Shown here: positions 10,208-17,898 of the stretch, piece by piece
Layout: every line of letters begins with the position of its first letter
How positions within the stretch are numbered: position 1 is the first letter of the stretch
Source of the DNA: Margaritifera margaritifera
Lineage: Eukaryota; Mollusca; Bivalvia; Unionida; Margaritiferidae
Direction of reading: 5' to 3'
Assembly: GCA_029931535.1 (NCBI GenBank)
Contig: JAQPZY010001501.1
Coordinates: forward strand, 2,045,501 to 2,109,500
Length of the DNA: 64,000 nucleotides
The notes under the pieces: model-generated
What the model was told of the DNA's origin: nothing
Databases searched by the model: none
What the model saw: only the letters and a program-made list of their open reading frames with translations
Translations under genes and position numbers: made by a program

Positions 10208-10957
10208 ATGTCCGCTGTAACACTACTTATGGACTCAACTGTAACATCACAGGACAGCGCAAATTTCAGAGTATCATATTATCCCGCAATTGAACTTGCC
10301 GCCGACACCAATTATGAACTCGTATTAATAGCCGCGAAAATGTGGCATTCATTTTACAATGTTAAAAAGGACGTCGACGATCGATTAGATATTATAGTCG
10401 GCGGTGTTACCAAAACAATAATAATACCTCCGGGCGCTTATAACATCGAGGACATCAACCAATTTATTAAATCCGAGATAACCAAACTAGGATTTAACAA
10501 GGGCGACTTTAACATTGAGCCAAATTACAATACAATGCGCTCGGCGCTGCAATTGAAAAACAATTTTCGTGTTGATTTTACTTCACAAAACACAATTGGT
10601 GTTATGTTTGGTTTTTCACGTCAGATCTATGGTTCTTTGACCAATTCAGATGTAACAGCACGTGGTGAATTTCCTATAAATATATCCGATGTTAGTACAA
10701 TTCTAATCAATTGCTCGATCGTTTACGGATCCCATTCGGCTAAGGGCAGCCGCGGTCAAACAATTTATTCGTTTAGTCCTGATGCTCCTCCTGGGTCATT
10801 ATTGATGGTGTCGCCAAAACAAGTTATTTATTATCCGCTCAACGTCAGCGACAGAATCGCAGATGTTACAATGTCAATTACAGACCAATCGGGACAACAA
10901 TTAGATTTTAATAATGAGCAGGTGACGTACTACTTGCATTTACGTAAAATTTCATAA
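10208..10957 (+). CDS. Minor capsid (penton-like) protein, intact
   Basis: 249 aa, intact. It has the layout of the Polinton/adintovirus single-jelly-roll penton: an N-terminal strand region (NFRVSYYPAIELAADTNYEL), a central GAYNIEDINQFIKSEI helix, and a conserved C-terminal half with GEFPINIS, IYSFSPDAPPG and DQSGQQLDFNNEQVTYYLHLR-type ending. Such proteins are thought to form the capsid vertices. Copy 2 (46247-46996) has exactly the same 750-nt span but is frameshifted near its end. It lies between gene B and the pVI-like gene. Confidence 0.85.
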   Translation: MSAVTLLMDSTVTSQDSANFRVSYYPAIELAADTNYELVLIAAKMWHSFYNVKKDVDDRLDIIVGGVTKTIIIPPGAYNIEDINQFIKSEITKLGFNKGDFNIEPNYNTMRSALQLKNNFRVDFTSQNTIGVMFGFSRQIYGSLTNSDVTARGEFPINISDVSTILINCSIVYGSHSAKGSRGQTIYSFSPDAPPGSLLMVSPKQVIYYPLNVSDRIADVTMSITDQSGQQLDFNNEQVTYYLHLRKIS

Positions 10958-10975
10958 GAAATTTCGATCTCGACG

Positions 10976-11002
10976 ATTTTTATAAAAATCGATTATAATA
11001 TA
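10976..11002 (+). promoter_or_regulatory. AT-rich promoter-like block upstream of pVI-like gene
   Basis: TTTTATAAAAATCGATTATA followed by ATATAAC directly abuts the ATG at 11005. It is nearly identical to the block before the penton gene (10175-10198). Confidence 0.45.
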
Positions 11003-11004
11003 AC

Positions 11005-11508
11005 ATGCGGAGACGCAAAATCATGAACAAAAAAATCGTTCGAGGATTTCTCGGAGGAATCTTTTCAAAAATAGTTCGCACAAAACCAGGACTATCATTT
11101 AGAGTATCTCCTGTAGCAGTTCACGCAACAAAAAAAATCGGAGGAAATATATTATTTGATTGGCTCGGCAGTCTAGCTGGTAAGGCATCAAGTCTTGCTG
11201 TTAAAACCGCGCCAATCGCATTTGATGCCGCAAAATCGTTTGCCACTGGCGCGTTATCTGTGGCTGGAACAGCAGTTGGACAAAAGATTGCCGATAAAAT
11301 TCGAGGACAACCTCACCAGCAATTGACGTCGTCACCATTACACTCGATTACAATGGAACTGCCAACGCAGTCTCAGATTAATAAAGTAATAAAAAACATA
11401 GCGCCAACGCCTGAAATAGAACGCGCCATGCAAAAAACTGCTAAAGAATGTAGTCAATCCCAGTACAATGGATTGCGACCGGCCATAAAGAATCCAGTTT
11501 TTTACTAA
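11005..11508 (+). CDS. Small capsid-associated protein, possibly adenovirus pVI-like
   Basis: 167 aa, intact. The basic N-terminus (MRRRKIMNKK) is followed by a Gly/Ala-rich amphipathic region (GNILFDWLGSLAGKASSLAV) and a C-terminal tail with PTQSQINKVIKNIAPTPEIE. Position between penton and major capsid genes, basic N-terminus and amphipathic helices recall the membrane-active pVI-type proteins of adenoviruses and Polintons; sequence similarity is too weak to be sure. An alternative is a plain capsid cement or core protein. Copy 2 (47083-47561) is broken. Confidence 0.5.
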   Translation: MRRRKIMNKKIVRGFLGGIFSKIVRTKPGLSFRVSPVAVHATKKIGGNILFDWLGSLAGKASSLAVKTAPIAFDAAKSFATGALSVAGTAVGQKIADKIRGQPHQQLTSSPLHSITMELPTQSQINKVIKNIAPTPEIERAMQKTAKECSQSQYNGLRPAIKNPVFY

Positions 11509-11589
11509 CCAATCTTCTTGTGGCGGATTGTGATCAATCAACAACTTTGTCATCGGCAATATCACTGATTGCAATTATTGTATACGCAA

Positions 11590-11610
11590 TTTTTATATAA
11601 TCGATATTAA
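11590..11610 (+). promoter_or_regulatory. AT-rich promoter-like block upstream of major capsid gene
   Basis: TTTTTATATAATCGATATTA, ending 8 nt before the capsid ATG at 11619. The matching block in copy 2 is 47652-47676, conserved in sequence and distance although the spacer before it has diverged. Confidence 0.45.
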
Positions 11611-11618
11611 TAAACGTA

Positions 11619-13124
11619 ATGTCGATTAGATCTTATCTTAATATTAACGACGTTTATGATGTAGATAATTCTGCGACAGAATTCGAGTACATCGAATATC
11701 AAGAGGATAATCCAAATGAAGCTGACAAGAAAAATAATCTTATTTTAAGAACACGTGACGAAGATCTTTATCTTTTACCACACAAAGGATACCTTGAGGT
11801 TCGTGGGCGTCTCATGGATGTAACCGTAGCACCACCTGGAAATTATAATGCAGATGAAAACATTTCTCTGGTAAATAATGGATGGTCTCTGTTTAAGGAC
11901 GCAAAATACATAATCAACGATCATGAGATTGAATACATAAGACATCTTCCTTTGGCTAGCACAATAATGAGCATCGTAAGTTTTTCCGAAGATTATTCAC
12001 GATCAACTGCGATAAATATGTTTTGGATGAAAGATGGAAGTTCAGGAGGTGCTGTGCCAACAGAGTTTAGAACAGGAAATGGAGATCCTGCTAACGACGA
12101 TAACGATCTTATAGGAAATATTGTTGCAGCTGGAGCAGCTCCAACTCCTGGAGAAGTCGGTGTCGCTCTTAGACAAGTAGCACTACGACTCAGACAACAA
12201 CATTATAACGAAGGTTACGCAAAAAGACGATCTCTCTGCGACAATAGCCGACTGGTTACAATACTTCTTCCTTTAAGCTCAGTATTTGGTTTTTGCAAGG
12301 ACGTTACTTCTGTGGTTAGAAGTATGAGGCACCGAATTGAATTAACAACAAACGAACCAAATAATACAATACTTCGAGTTAACGGAGTAAATGCTGGCCG
12401 ATTTGTTATTAATTACTTATCGCTATGGATGCCAAAGGTCGTACCATCAACGTTAGTATCATTGGATCTCGAACAGGCGCTGACATCATACACTCGAAGA
12501 CTTTATTTCGAGCAATGGCGAACATACGATCATAATATGCCAATGGGCAGCCCCAGTGGAACATGGAGAATAGATACAGTTCCATCGGAACGATTGCCGC
12601 GACATATCTTTGTGGTATTTCAACTAGCAGAACGACTTAATGATCAAACACAAAATAATATGATTTTCGATCATATGTTTGCTGAACGAATACTGGTAAG
12701 AATTGCTTCGAGACAATATCCAGAACGAGCTCTAGAATGTAATTTTGATCCAGCAAATAGAAACGTTTCTCGCGCGTACTTCACTTTAATGGAAGCCATG
12801 CAAAAGTATCAGGACACCGCGGATGGATCTCAAATATCCGTCGATGAATTCGCTAGATTATATCCAATATTTCATTTCGATCTTACAACACATTCTGAAC
12901 GATTAGTTGGCACCCCAGCAGATATTGAAATTCAATGGAACCTCAACAATGGTTTATACACTAATGCAAGAACAGCTGTAAATGCTGCTGGTGGTAGAGT
13001 AAATGAAGGTGTTGCTACCACAGGTGGGTATGGAGGTTTAGCTTATAATGTTTACGCGTTAATAACATCCGACAGATACATTGTTATTGATGCTCTTAAT
13101 GGTAAAATGTCAATCAAAGTGTAA
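11619..13124 (+). CDS. Major capsid protein (double jelly roll), intact
   Basis: 501 aa, intact, the largest conserved structural gene. Opens with SYLNINDVYDVDNSATEFEY, then LRTRDEDLYLLPHKGYLEVRG and NNGWSLFKDAKYIINDHEIE, which fit the first jelly roll of Polinton-type capsid proteins. The second half contains FEQWRTYDHNMP and SRQYPERALECNF, ending in ITSDRYIVIDALNGKMSIKV. Identification rests on length, beta-rich character, position between pVI-like and core-protein genes, and the surrounding viral gene set. It would form the hexons of an icosahedral particle. Copy 2 (47681-49174) is highly similar except in a loop around residues 145-205 and has a late stop. Confidence 0.85.
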   Translation: MSIRSYLNINDVYDVDNSATEFEYIEYQEDNPNEADKKNNLILRTRDEDLYLLPHKGYLEVRGRLMDVTVAPPGNYNADENISLVNNGWSLFKDAKYIINDHEIEYIRHLPLASTIMSIVSFSEDYSRSTAINMFWMKDGSSGGAVPTEFRTGNGDPANDDNDLIGNIVAAGAAPTPGEVGVALRQVALRLRQQHYNEGYAKRRSLCDNSRLVTILLPLSSVFGFCKDVTSVVRSMRHRIELTTNEPNNTILRVNGVNAGRFVINYLSLWMPKVVPSTLVSLDLEQALTSYTRRLYFEQWRTYDHNMPMGSPSGTWRIDTVPSERLPRHIFVVFQLAERLNDQTQNNMIFDHMFAERILVRIASRQYPERALECNFDPANRNVSRAYFTLMEAMQKYQDTADGSQISVDEFARLYPIFHFDLTTHSERLVGTPADIEIQWNLNNGLYTNARTAVNAAGGRVNEGVATTGGYGGLAYNVYALITSDRYIVIDALNGKMSIKV

Positions 13125-13205
13125 ACGTCGTTGTCTTTGACAAAGTATACACATTAATAATATCAACATTGTTAATGACAACATTGATAATAACAATGAT
13201 TTAAA

Positions 13206-13237
13206 TTTTTTTGTATAATTGTAATTATATAAACGAT
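13206..13237 (+). promoter_or_regulatory. AT-rich promoter-like block upstream of basic protein gene
   Basis: A T-run with GTATAATTGTAATTATATAA ends shortly before the ATG at 13242. It is another member of the element-wide series of upstream blocks. Confidence 0.4.
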
Positions 13238-13241
13238 TATT

Positions 13242-13526
13242 ATGCCACGTAAAACATATAATAGATCAACTAGACGATTAAGACCTCAACGGCGACCTCG
13301 ATCAGGTGGAGCAATTGGCGCTGTCATAGCATCTTTAGCTAGAACTTTATTACCAAAAATATTGCCAGTACTAGGAACACTTGGTATTGCGGCGGCATCT
13401 GGAGCAATATCCGGAGCAACAAAAAAAGCAGTAGGTGGATCATTAGTTAATCGTCGGCGCCGTCGAAGAGTGCGTGTACCTGTGCCATTTGTTTATGGGT
13501 CTGGTATTAAGCGGTGTCGTTGTTGA
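13242..13526 (+). CDS. Arg-rich core-like protein 1
   Basis: 94 aa, intact. Basic N- and C-termini (RSTRRLRPQRRPRSGG and NRRRRRRVRV) flank a hydrophobic, Ala/Gly-rich centre (LPVLGTLGIAAASGAISGA). The composition suits a DNA-condensing or membrane-associated virion peptide, comparable in general character to adenovirus core peptides. Lies just downstream of the major capsid gene. The copy 2 version (49261-49562) has lost one A from the A-run before GCAGTAGG. Confidence 0.6.
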   Translation: MPRKTYNRSTRRLRPQRRPRSGGAIGAVIASLARTLLPKILPVLGTLGIAAASGAISGATKKAVGGSLVNRRRRRRVRVPVPFVYGSGIKRCRC

Positions 13527-13595
13527 CGATGTCAATGTTAATCAACCATTGGCCGATCAGCGATTAATTTTTATATAAAATCAATTGTATATACA

Positions 13596-13808
13596 ATGAT
13601 TAGAAGACCACGGCGATCTATGGGTGGTATGAAAAGAAGAGGAGGATTTCTTGTCCCATTATTGGCAGGAATAGCTGGTTCACTGCTGCCGAATTTGTTA
13701 GGTATTGGACGAGGTGTTAAAAAAAGACGAACCCGAAAAGGTCGCGGAGTAACTCTACCGGGAACAAGAAGAGCAGGATACGGACTGCGACGACGGCGAA
13801 GAAGGTAA
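13596..13808 (+). CDS. Arg-rich core-like protein 2 (adenovirus pX/mu-like)
   Basis: 70 aa, intact. Begins RRPRRSMGGMKRRGGF and continues into a hydrophobic segment (LVPLLAGIAGSLLPNLLGIG) followed by an Arg-rich tail ending RRRRRR. The RRGGF-plus-hydrophobic layout strongly recalls pX (mu) core peptides of adenoviruses and related Polinton products, which bind packaged DNA and are cleaved by the adenain-type protease encoded next door. An upstream AT-rich block lies at 13568-13594. Copy 2 has an intact version at 49595-49801. Confidence 0.65.
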   Translation: MIRRPRRSMGGMKRRGGFLVPLLAGIAGSLLPNLLGIGRGVKKRRTRKGRGVTLPGTRRAGYGLRRRRRR

Positions 13809-13819
13809 ATCAGAGGTCG

Positions 13820-14323
13820 ATGATCAATGGATACGTACCACCTCTTAATAACTTTGAAATTATAGACTATTTAAAAAATATTAAAAACTTTATCGGTGTT
13901 TTTAGCAAGGATCAACTCAATCAATCGTTGACAACGCCGACGAGATTGACAACGCCGACGACATTGACACAGTCGTTGACAACGTCAGCGATTATTAATA
14001 TACAAGACTTCAAAGATTGATCAGGAACACATTGGGTTGCATTACACGGCAACAATTACTTCGATTCATATGGCATTCCACCTGGTGATGCTATTAAAAA
14101 ATATGTTAAAAGTTTTCCAAAATATAAAACCGCAATAATAAATTACTCGTCGAATCAAATTCAACCCACTGGAACAAACACATGCGGTTATTATTGTATA
14201 TTATTTATACGATGGATGAACTCGAAAAAATCATTTGTTGATTTTATTCTGCAATTCGATCCAACCCCAACGTTAAACAATGATGCAATTTGTCTGAAAA
14301 TGTTCAAAAAGTTTTATTTGTAA
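13820..14323 (+). pseudogene. Adenain-type cysteine protease, with in-frame stop
   Basis: 168 codons in one frame from ATG 13820 to TAA 14321-14323, interrupted by TGA at 14018-14020 where copy 2 has GGA, a single-base change. Just after the stop come the catalytic His (GTHWVAL), the Asp/Asn region (YFDSYG) and the catalytic Cys (NTCGYYC), as in C5/Ulp1-like maturation proteases. The break lies upstream of every catalytic residue, so the copy cannot give an active enzyme without readthrough. Its short N-terminal segment includes a Thr/Leu repeat (13918-13985) absent from copy 2. The usual role is cleavage of virion precursor proteins. Confidence 0.85.
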
Positions 14324-14405
14324 AATCAATTTTATTTGTAAAATCAATTTTTGTATAAAATCAATTTTATTTGTAAAATCAATTTTATGTAATTGCTGTA
14401 AAATA

Positions 14406-14663
14406 ATGTTGACGTACTGCCTCAAGTGTAAAAATAAAACACAAAGTAATAATGAGACAACAATAATAACAAAAAATAACAGAACAATGATAAAAAGAAC
14501 ATGCGAAGTATGTGGTGGAAAAAAGAGTACTTTTATTAGCTCTCGATCTGAAGTAAATTTACCACATATTAGCACAGCTAGCGTTGACAAAGTCAGCGGC
14601 AACGGCAATAATATTAATCTAGTAGTCGACGATGTTAGCGATGATGATTACGTTTACATGTAA
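14406..14663 (+). CDS. Small zinc-ribbon protein
   Basis: 85 aa, intact. Two CxxC pairs (YCLKCKNKT at residues 4-12 and CEVCGGKK at about 36-43) make a compact zinc ribbon, followed by an acidic tail (DDVSDDDYVYM). Small proteins of this design are common in Polintons and large DNA viruses, with unsettled roles in transcription or DNA binding. Located between protease and PLA2 genes. Copy 2 equivalent: 50412-50657. Confidence 0.65.
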   Translation: MLTYCLKCKNKTQSNNETTIITKNNRTMIKRTCEVCGGKKSTFISSRSEVNLPHISTASVDKVSGNGNNINLVVDDVSDDDYVYM

Positions 14664-14754
14664 ACGTTTATATGTAAACGATGATATTATCAGCGATAAC
14701 AATAATTTAATTTTATGTACAAGTTTTTATCAATGATTATGATATAAGCGCCAC

Positions 14755-15330
14755 ATGAATTGTAAATGCAGAGTTAACGGCGCACCATCACAAAAATGTA
14801 TTTGTGTGGAAGGTAATGCAGTACATGTCTACTGCAAAAAATGTAAACGAAATAAAATTGTTGGTGGAGCAATTGACATACACAAATGGATTGGAAAATT
14901 GCCGCGACCAGAAGGCGGCTGGGTATTACCAAAACATAAATATACTGGACCATTTAATCCACTAGAAAATCAGCTCGACAGCAATGATCAGCCGCTACCA
15001 GGACAAGAACCTTATAATCAAGTTGATGCTACAGCTATGCGGCATGACATATGTTATCGCGATAATCCAGTAGACAAACACATGTGCGACAAAAAAATGT
15101 TGGACGAACTTCGAGAAGTACAACCAGAAAATATGAGAGAACGAATTGATAGACTTTTCGTGCGAGGAGTAATCGGAACAAAATATAAGCTTGGTCTTGG
15201 ATACAACCCCAGCATAATTACACGTGATGGTCAATTTGGTCAATTAGCTGCTGAGCTTCACAAACCAAAACAAAAAGTTTCAACGACGGCGTGTTGTGGT
15301 AAACGCCGTAGACGATACCTGGGCCATTGA
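14755..15330 (+). CDS. Parvovirus-type phospholipase A2-like protein (frame leads into integrase)
   Basis: 191 aa as read. Cys-rich N-terminus (C3, C5, C15, C17, C27, C30), then the signature of parvoviral/Polinton PLA2: Ca-binding loop YTGPFN at residues 63-68 and catalytic MRHDICY with His97-Asp98. In parvoviruses this enzyme opens endosomal membranes for particle escape. The last ~20 codons overlap the integrase frame: the PLA2 frame becomes a Cys/Arg-rich tail, while the +1 frame at about 15272 reads straight into KKFQRRRVVVN and the integrase core. I recall PLA2 and integrase domains being joined in some other animal Polintons (not checkable here), so a +1 frameshift fusion is possible. 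Confidence 0.8.
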   Translation: MNCKCRVNGAPSQKCICVEGNAVHVYCKKCKRNKIVGGAIDIHKWIGKLPRPEGGWVLPKHKYTGPFNPLENQLDSNDQPLPGQEPYNQVDATAMRHDICYRDNPVDKHMCDKKMLDELREVQPENMRERIDRLFVRGVIGTKYKLGLGYNPSIITRDGQFGQLAAELHKPKQKVSTTACCGKRRRRYLGH

Positions 15331-16145
15331 TCTCGCTGATATGTCCGCGCTGGCCGACGACAACGATGGTAATAAATTTTTATTAACTGTGATTGATATT
15401 CAAAGTCGATTCGCTTTTATCGAAGTAATAACAAATAAAATGGGCGCCACAATAACATCAGCGCTTAGCAAAATTATCGTGGACAGTGCGCGGCAACCAA
15501 ACAAAATATGGACCGATCACGGTGTAGAAATTTTACAACAAACAATTGGAAGACTGGCTAAAACAGCATAATATTACAAAATACACAACCGGTAATGAAG
15601 ATAAAAGCGTAATTGTCGAGCGATTCAATCGAACCATCAAAGAAAAATTGTATAAGTGGATGACCGCCAATAACACACGCAGATACATTAATCATCTGCC
15701 ACAAATTGTATCCGAGTATAATAATACAAAACATATATCGATTGGAATGACCCCAAATGAAGCATTATCCAATCCAATACTAGCAGATGAAAATCTGTAT
15801 CGAAAACACAAATTTAATGTCGGCGATCGCGTCAGAATTTCGATATCCAAAAAACAATTTGAAAAGGGTTTCACGCCAAATTGGAGCGAGGAAGTATTCG
15901 TAATCAGCGAAATATTAACAACAATTCTAATCACATACAAATTGCAAGACCAAAATAAAGAGCCAATAATAGGAAGTTTTTACGAACAGGAACTGCAGCA
16001 CACAGATCAAGATATATTTGTGATTGAAAAAGTAATAAAGCAACGCGGTAATAAATCACTTGTTAAATGGCGAGGATATAGCAATTCTTTTAATAGTTGG
16101 ATACCAACGAAATCAATCGCCAATCAACAATCAATTACAAATTGA
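15296..16145 (+). pseudogene. Retroviral-type DDE integrase with chromodomain (frameshifted)
   Basis: Core motifs in order: first Asp in TWAIDLADM, second in WTDHGVE, third acidic residue in VERFNRT, then an SH3-like region (RKHKFNVGDRVRIS) and a C-terminal chromodomain (VIKQRGNKSLVKWRGYSNSF). It inserts element DNA into the genome. A one-base insertion near 15528 separates frame 15296-15571 from frame 15546-16145. No ATG precedes the first catalytic Asp in this frame (the first usable codon is GTG at 15296), pointing to translation as an extension of the PLA2 frame. No N-terminal HHCC zinc domain is visible. The 3' end overlaps the VLTF3-like gene on the other strand by 11 bp. Confidence 0.9.
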
Positions 16146-16662
16146 TCGGGTTGATCGCATCGAACCAGTGTAGCTCATGGCAAATTCTAATATAATTATT
16201 TAAAATATGCCTGCATTTAACGGGCGCACATAAACTTATTAGTTCGCGACGTCTGTCATCGTTAATATTAAGTAATTCAAAAATCTTAACAAAAATATAA
16301 TCAAATTTAATATTTTTTTTAGGACTGGGGATGCGAACATTCAAAAAAAATCTTAATCTTCGTTGGAATTCTTCGCGTTCTTCTGGTGTAAAATTAAATT
16401 TAATCGTTTTCTTTGCCACATGATATTTTACATTATAGCAACTTTTCTTTCTAAAATTGTTGTACGGCCGATGATCAACAACGGTAACAACGGTAACAGC
16501 ATCATAGTTATCAATGACTTCTCCAGGTTCTAAATCATACGGTGGAACATCATCATCGGCATCACTTGTAGTTGGCACATATTTACGATTGGCGGCTGGT
16601 TCATCATTTATCAGCAATTGTTGATCAGCAGTACTAAGAAGTAATTTTAATCTTGCAAACAT
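16135..16662 (-). CDS. VLTF3-like late transcription factor candidate
   Basis: 175 aa from ATG 16662, chosen because copy 2 starts at the matching Met (52608) and the longer reading does not match there. A variable acidic segment (residues ~25-60) precedes a conserved helical domain: FTPEEREEFQRRLRFFLNV, NIKFDYIFVKIFELLNI and a final CRHILNNYIRICHELHWF. The last segments resemble the C-terminal part of poxvirus-type VLTF3 proteins, which drive late genes in nucleocytoplasmic DNA viruses and are reported in some Polinton-like viruses. The zinc-ribbon part is not visible, so identification is tentative. Located between integrase and HNH genes. Confidence 0.45.
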   Translation of the reverse strand: MFARLKLLLSTADQQLLINDEPAANRKYVPTTSDADDDVPPYDLEPGEVIDNYDAVTVVTVVDHRPYNNFRKKSCYNVKYHVAKKTIKFNFTPEEREEFQRRLRFFLNVRIPSPKKNIKFDYIFVKIFELLNINDDRRRELISLCAPVKCRHILNNYIRICHELHWFDAINPINL

Positions 16663-16716
16663 TATATACGTAATTATTGTATAATTAATTTTATCTAATC
16701 GTTTTATAATAATCTC

Positions 16717-16989
16717 ATGGCAATAAGATATCACTCGAAAGGTTTTATCGAAAACATGACCGATCTAGAGCGAGCAATAAAATATTGTTTCTCAAACAAT
16801 AATACTAAAGGAAGTGTCCCAATCCGAATAAATAAGGAAAGCGATGAAATTGGAGCAGAAAAAAATAATGTTTTACTAACATCAGATGAACTAAAAATAT
16901 TTAACAAATACGGTAGTATAATCGTCGATTGGAATTTAGAAGTAATAATGTTGTACGTCCACAACTGCAGATCTAATTCGAATACTTAA
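16717..16989 (+). CDS. Small conserved ORF, unknown function
   Basis: 90 aa (MAIRYHSKGFIENMTDLERA ...). Present in copy 2 from 52664 with the same first ~50 residues, then frameshifted there. The two copies also differ at the C-terminus, where copy 1 looks shifted or deleted, so the true end is uncertain. Divergent from the VLTF3-like gene and convergent with the HNH gene. No family recognised. Confidence 0.5.
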   Translation: MAIRYHSKGFIENMTDLERAIKYCFSNNNTKGSVPIRINKESDEIGAEKNNVLLTSDELKIFNKYGSIIVDWNLEVIMLYVHNCRSNSNT

Positions 16990-16992
16990 AAC

Positions 16993-17781
16993 TTAATCAA
17001 CATATTTAAATTTTATTTTGCGCTGCAATTTCTTGGAAAATGTCAATCGGTAGACCCCATCGGCGACAAAGTTTACAGCCCGTGGATTAATATTAAAATG
17101 TTTGGCTGCTAATGATATAGAATCAAATTTTTGTTGTTCTCCTGTTTCCGGATCTGTTGATATTACAGGTCTAGCTGGCTTAAAATTAATTCCACCACCA
17201 CTACCTCGCCTTGTGTTTTCTCGTTGGGTAACAAGATCTAAGTTTTCGAGACAATTGTCTGTTTTAATCTTATTTATGTGATCTATTACAAGTCCGGTTG
17301 GGATAATATCATTAAAAACCTCGTAGACAAATCTATGGGAAAACATTTTTTTAGTAGGACTTTGTAAGACAGCAAAACGTAAATAACCAAATTTATCAAT
17401 ATTACCTACCACTTTTTTTGTTCTCGCATGTCGTATCATTCCCTTATCGTTTGCTTCGTAATTTTTATAGACTGGGTGTCGTTGATATTCGTTCTGCAAT
17501 CCAAGATTGTCGATGTTATTATCAGTAACCGCACCGTTTACGTAATAAACTCGCTGGTTCACTGGAATTTCACCTACAAAGCAAGTATAAATGAAATCTT
17601 TGACAAACATCTCGGTCTCATCGCAGACAATTTTATATCCTGCTGGCGTTGTAATAATTTCGAGATAGATATCATCATCGCAAGACACTGAACCTGACAT
17701 TGTCCCATAAAGTCCGTCAAATTCTGGATGAGTACACGGAGTATTAATTTCATCATACTCGGGTATTCTAGAATATTGCAT
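16993..17781 (-). CDS. HNH endonuclease with NUMOD-like DNA-binding region
   Basis: 262 aa from ATG 17781, matching the copy 2 start (53724). The central HNH unit is HRFVYEVFNDIIP ... VIDHINKIKTDN ... LENLDLVTQREN. The C-terminal STDPETGEQQKFDSISLAAK region resembles NUMOD1-type DNA-binding helices of homing endonucleases. The N-terminal half holds a possible second, degenerate HNH-like unit (YYVNGAVTDNNIDNLGLQNE). Such free-standing nucleases usually cut specific DNA and spread themselves or flanking DNA. Intact in both copies, which is unusual given the decay around it. Confidence 0.8.
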   Translation of the reverse strand: MQYSRIPEYDEINTPCTHPEFDGLYGTMSGSVSCDDDIYLEIITTPAGYKIVCDETEMFVKDFIYTCFVGEIPVNQRVYYVNGAVTDNNIDNLGLQNEYQRHPVYKNYEANDKGMIRHARTKKVVGNIDKFGYLRFAVLQSPTKKMFSHRFVYEVFNDIIPTGLVIDHINKIKTDNCLENLDLVTQRENTRRGSGGGINFKPARPVISTDPETGEQQKFDSISLAAKHFNINPRAVNFVADGVYRLTFSKKLQRKIKFKYVD

Positions 17782-17898
17782 GATATATAAATACCGCAGA
17801 ATAATTGTCTCTCTAATTAATTGTTTTGTCTCCCGCGGCATTTATCATATTATCGCAATAAAATATCAATTAGAGAAACAATATATATAATAATAATA

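Noticed and set aside
15546..16145. Integrase of an LTR retrotransposon
   Set aside because: No gag, protease-RT or LTRs nearby; the integrase sits inside a PolB/capsid element and matches Polinton integrases in context.
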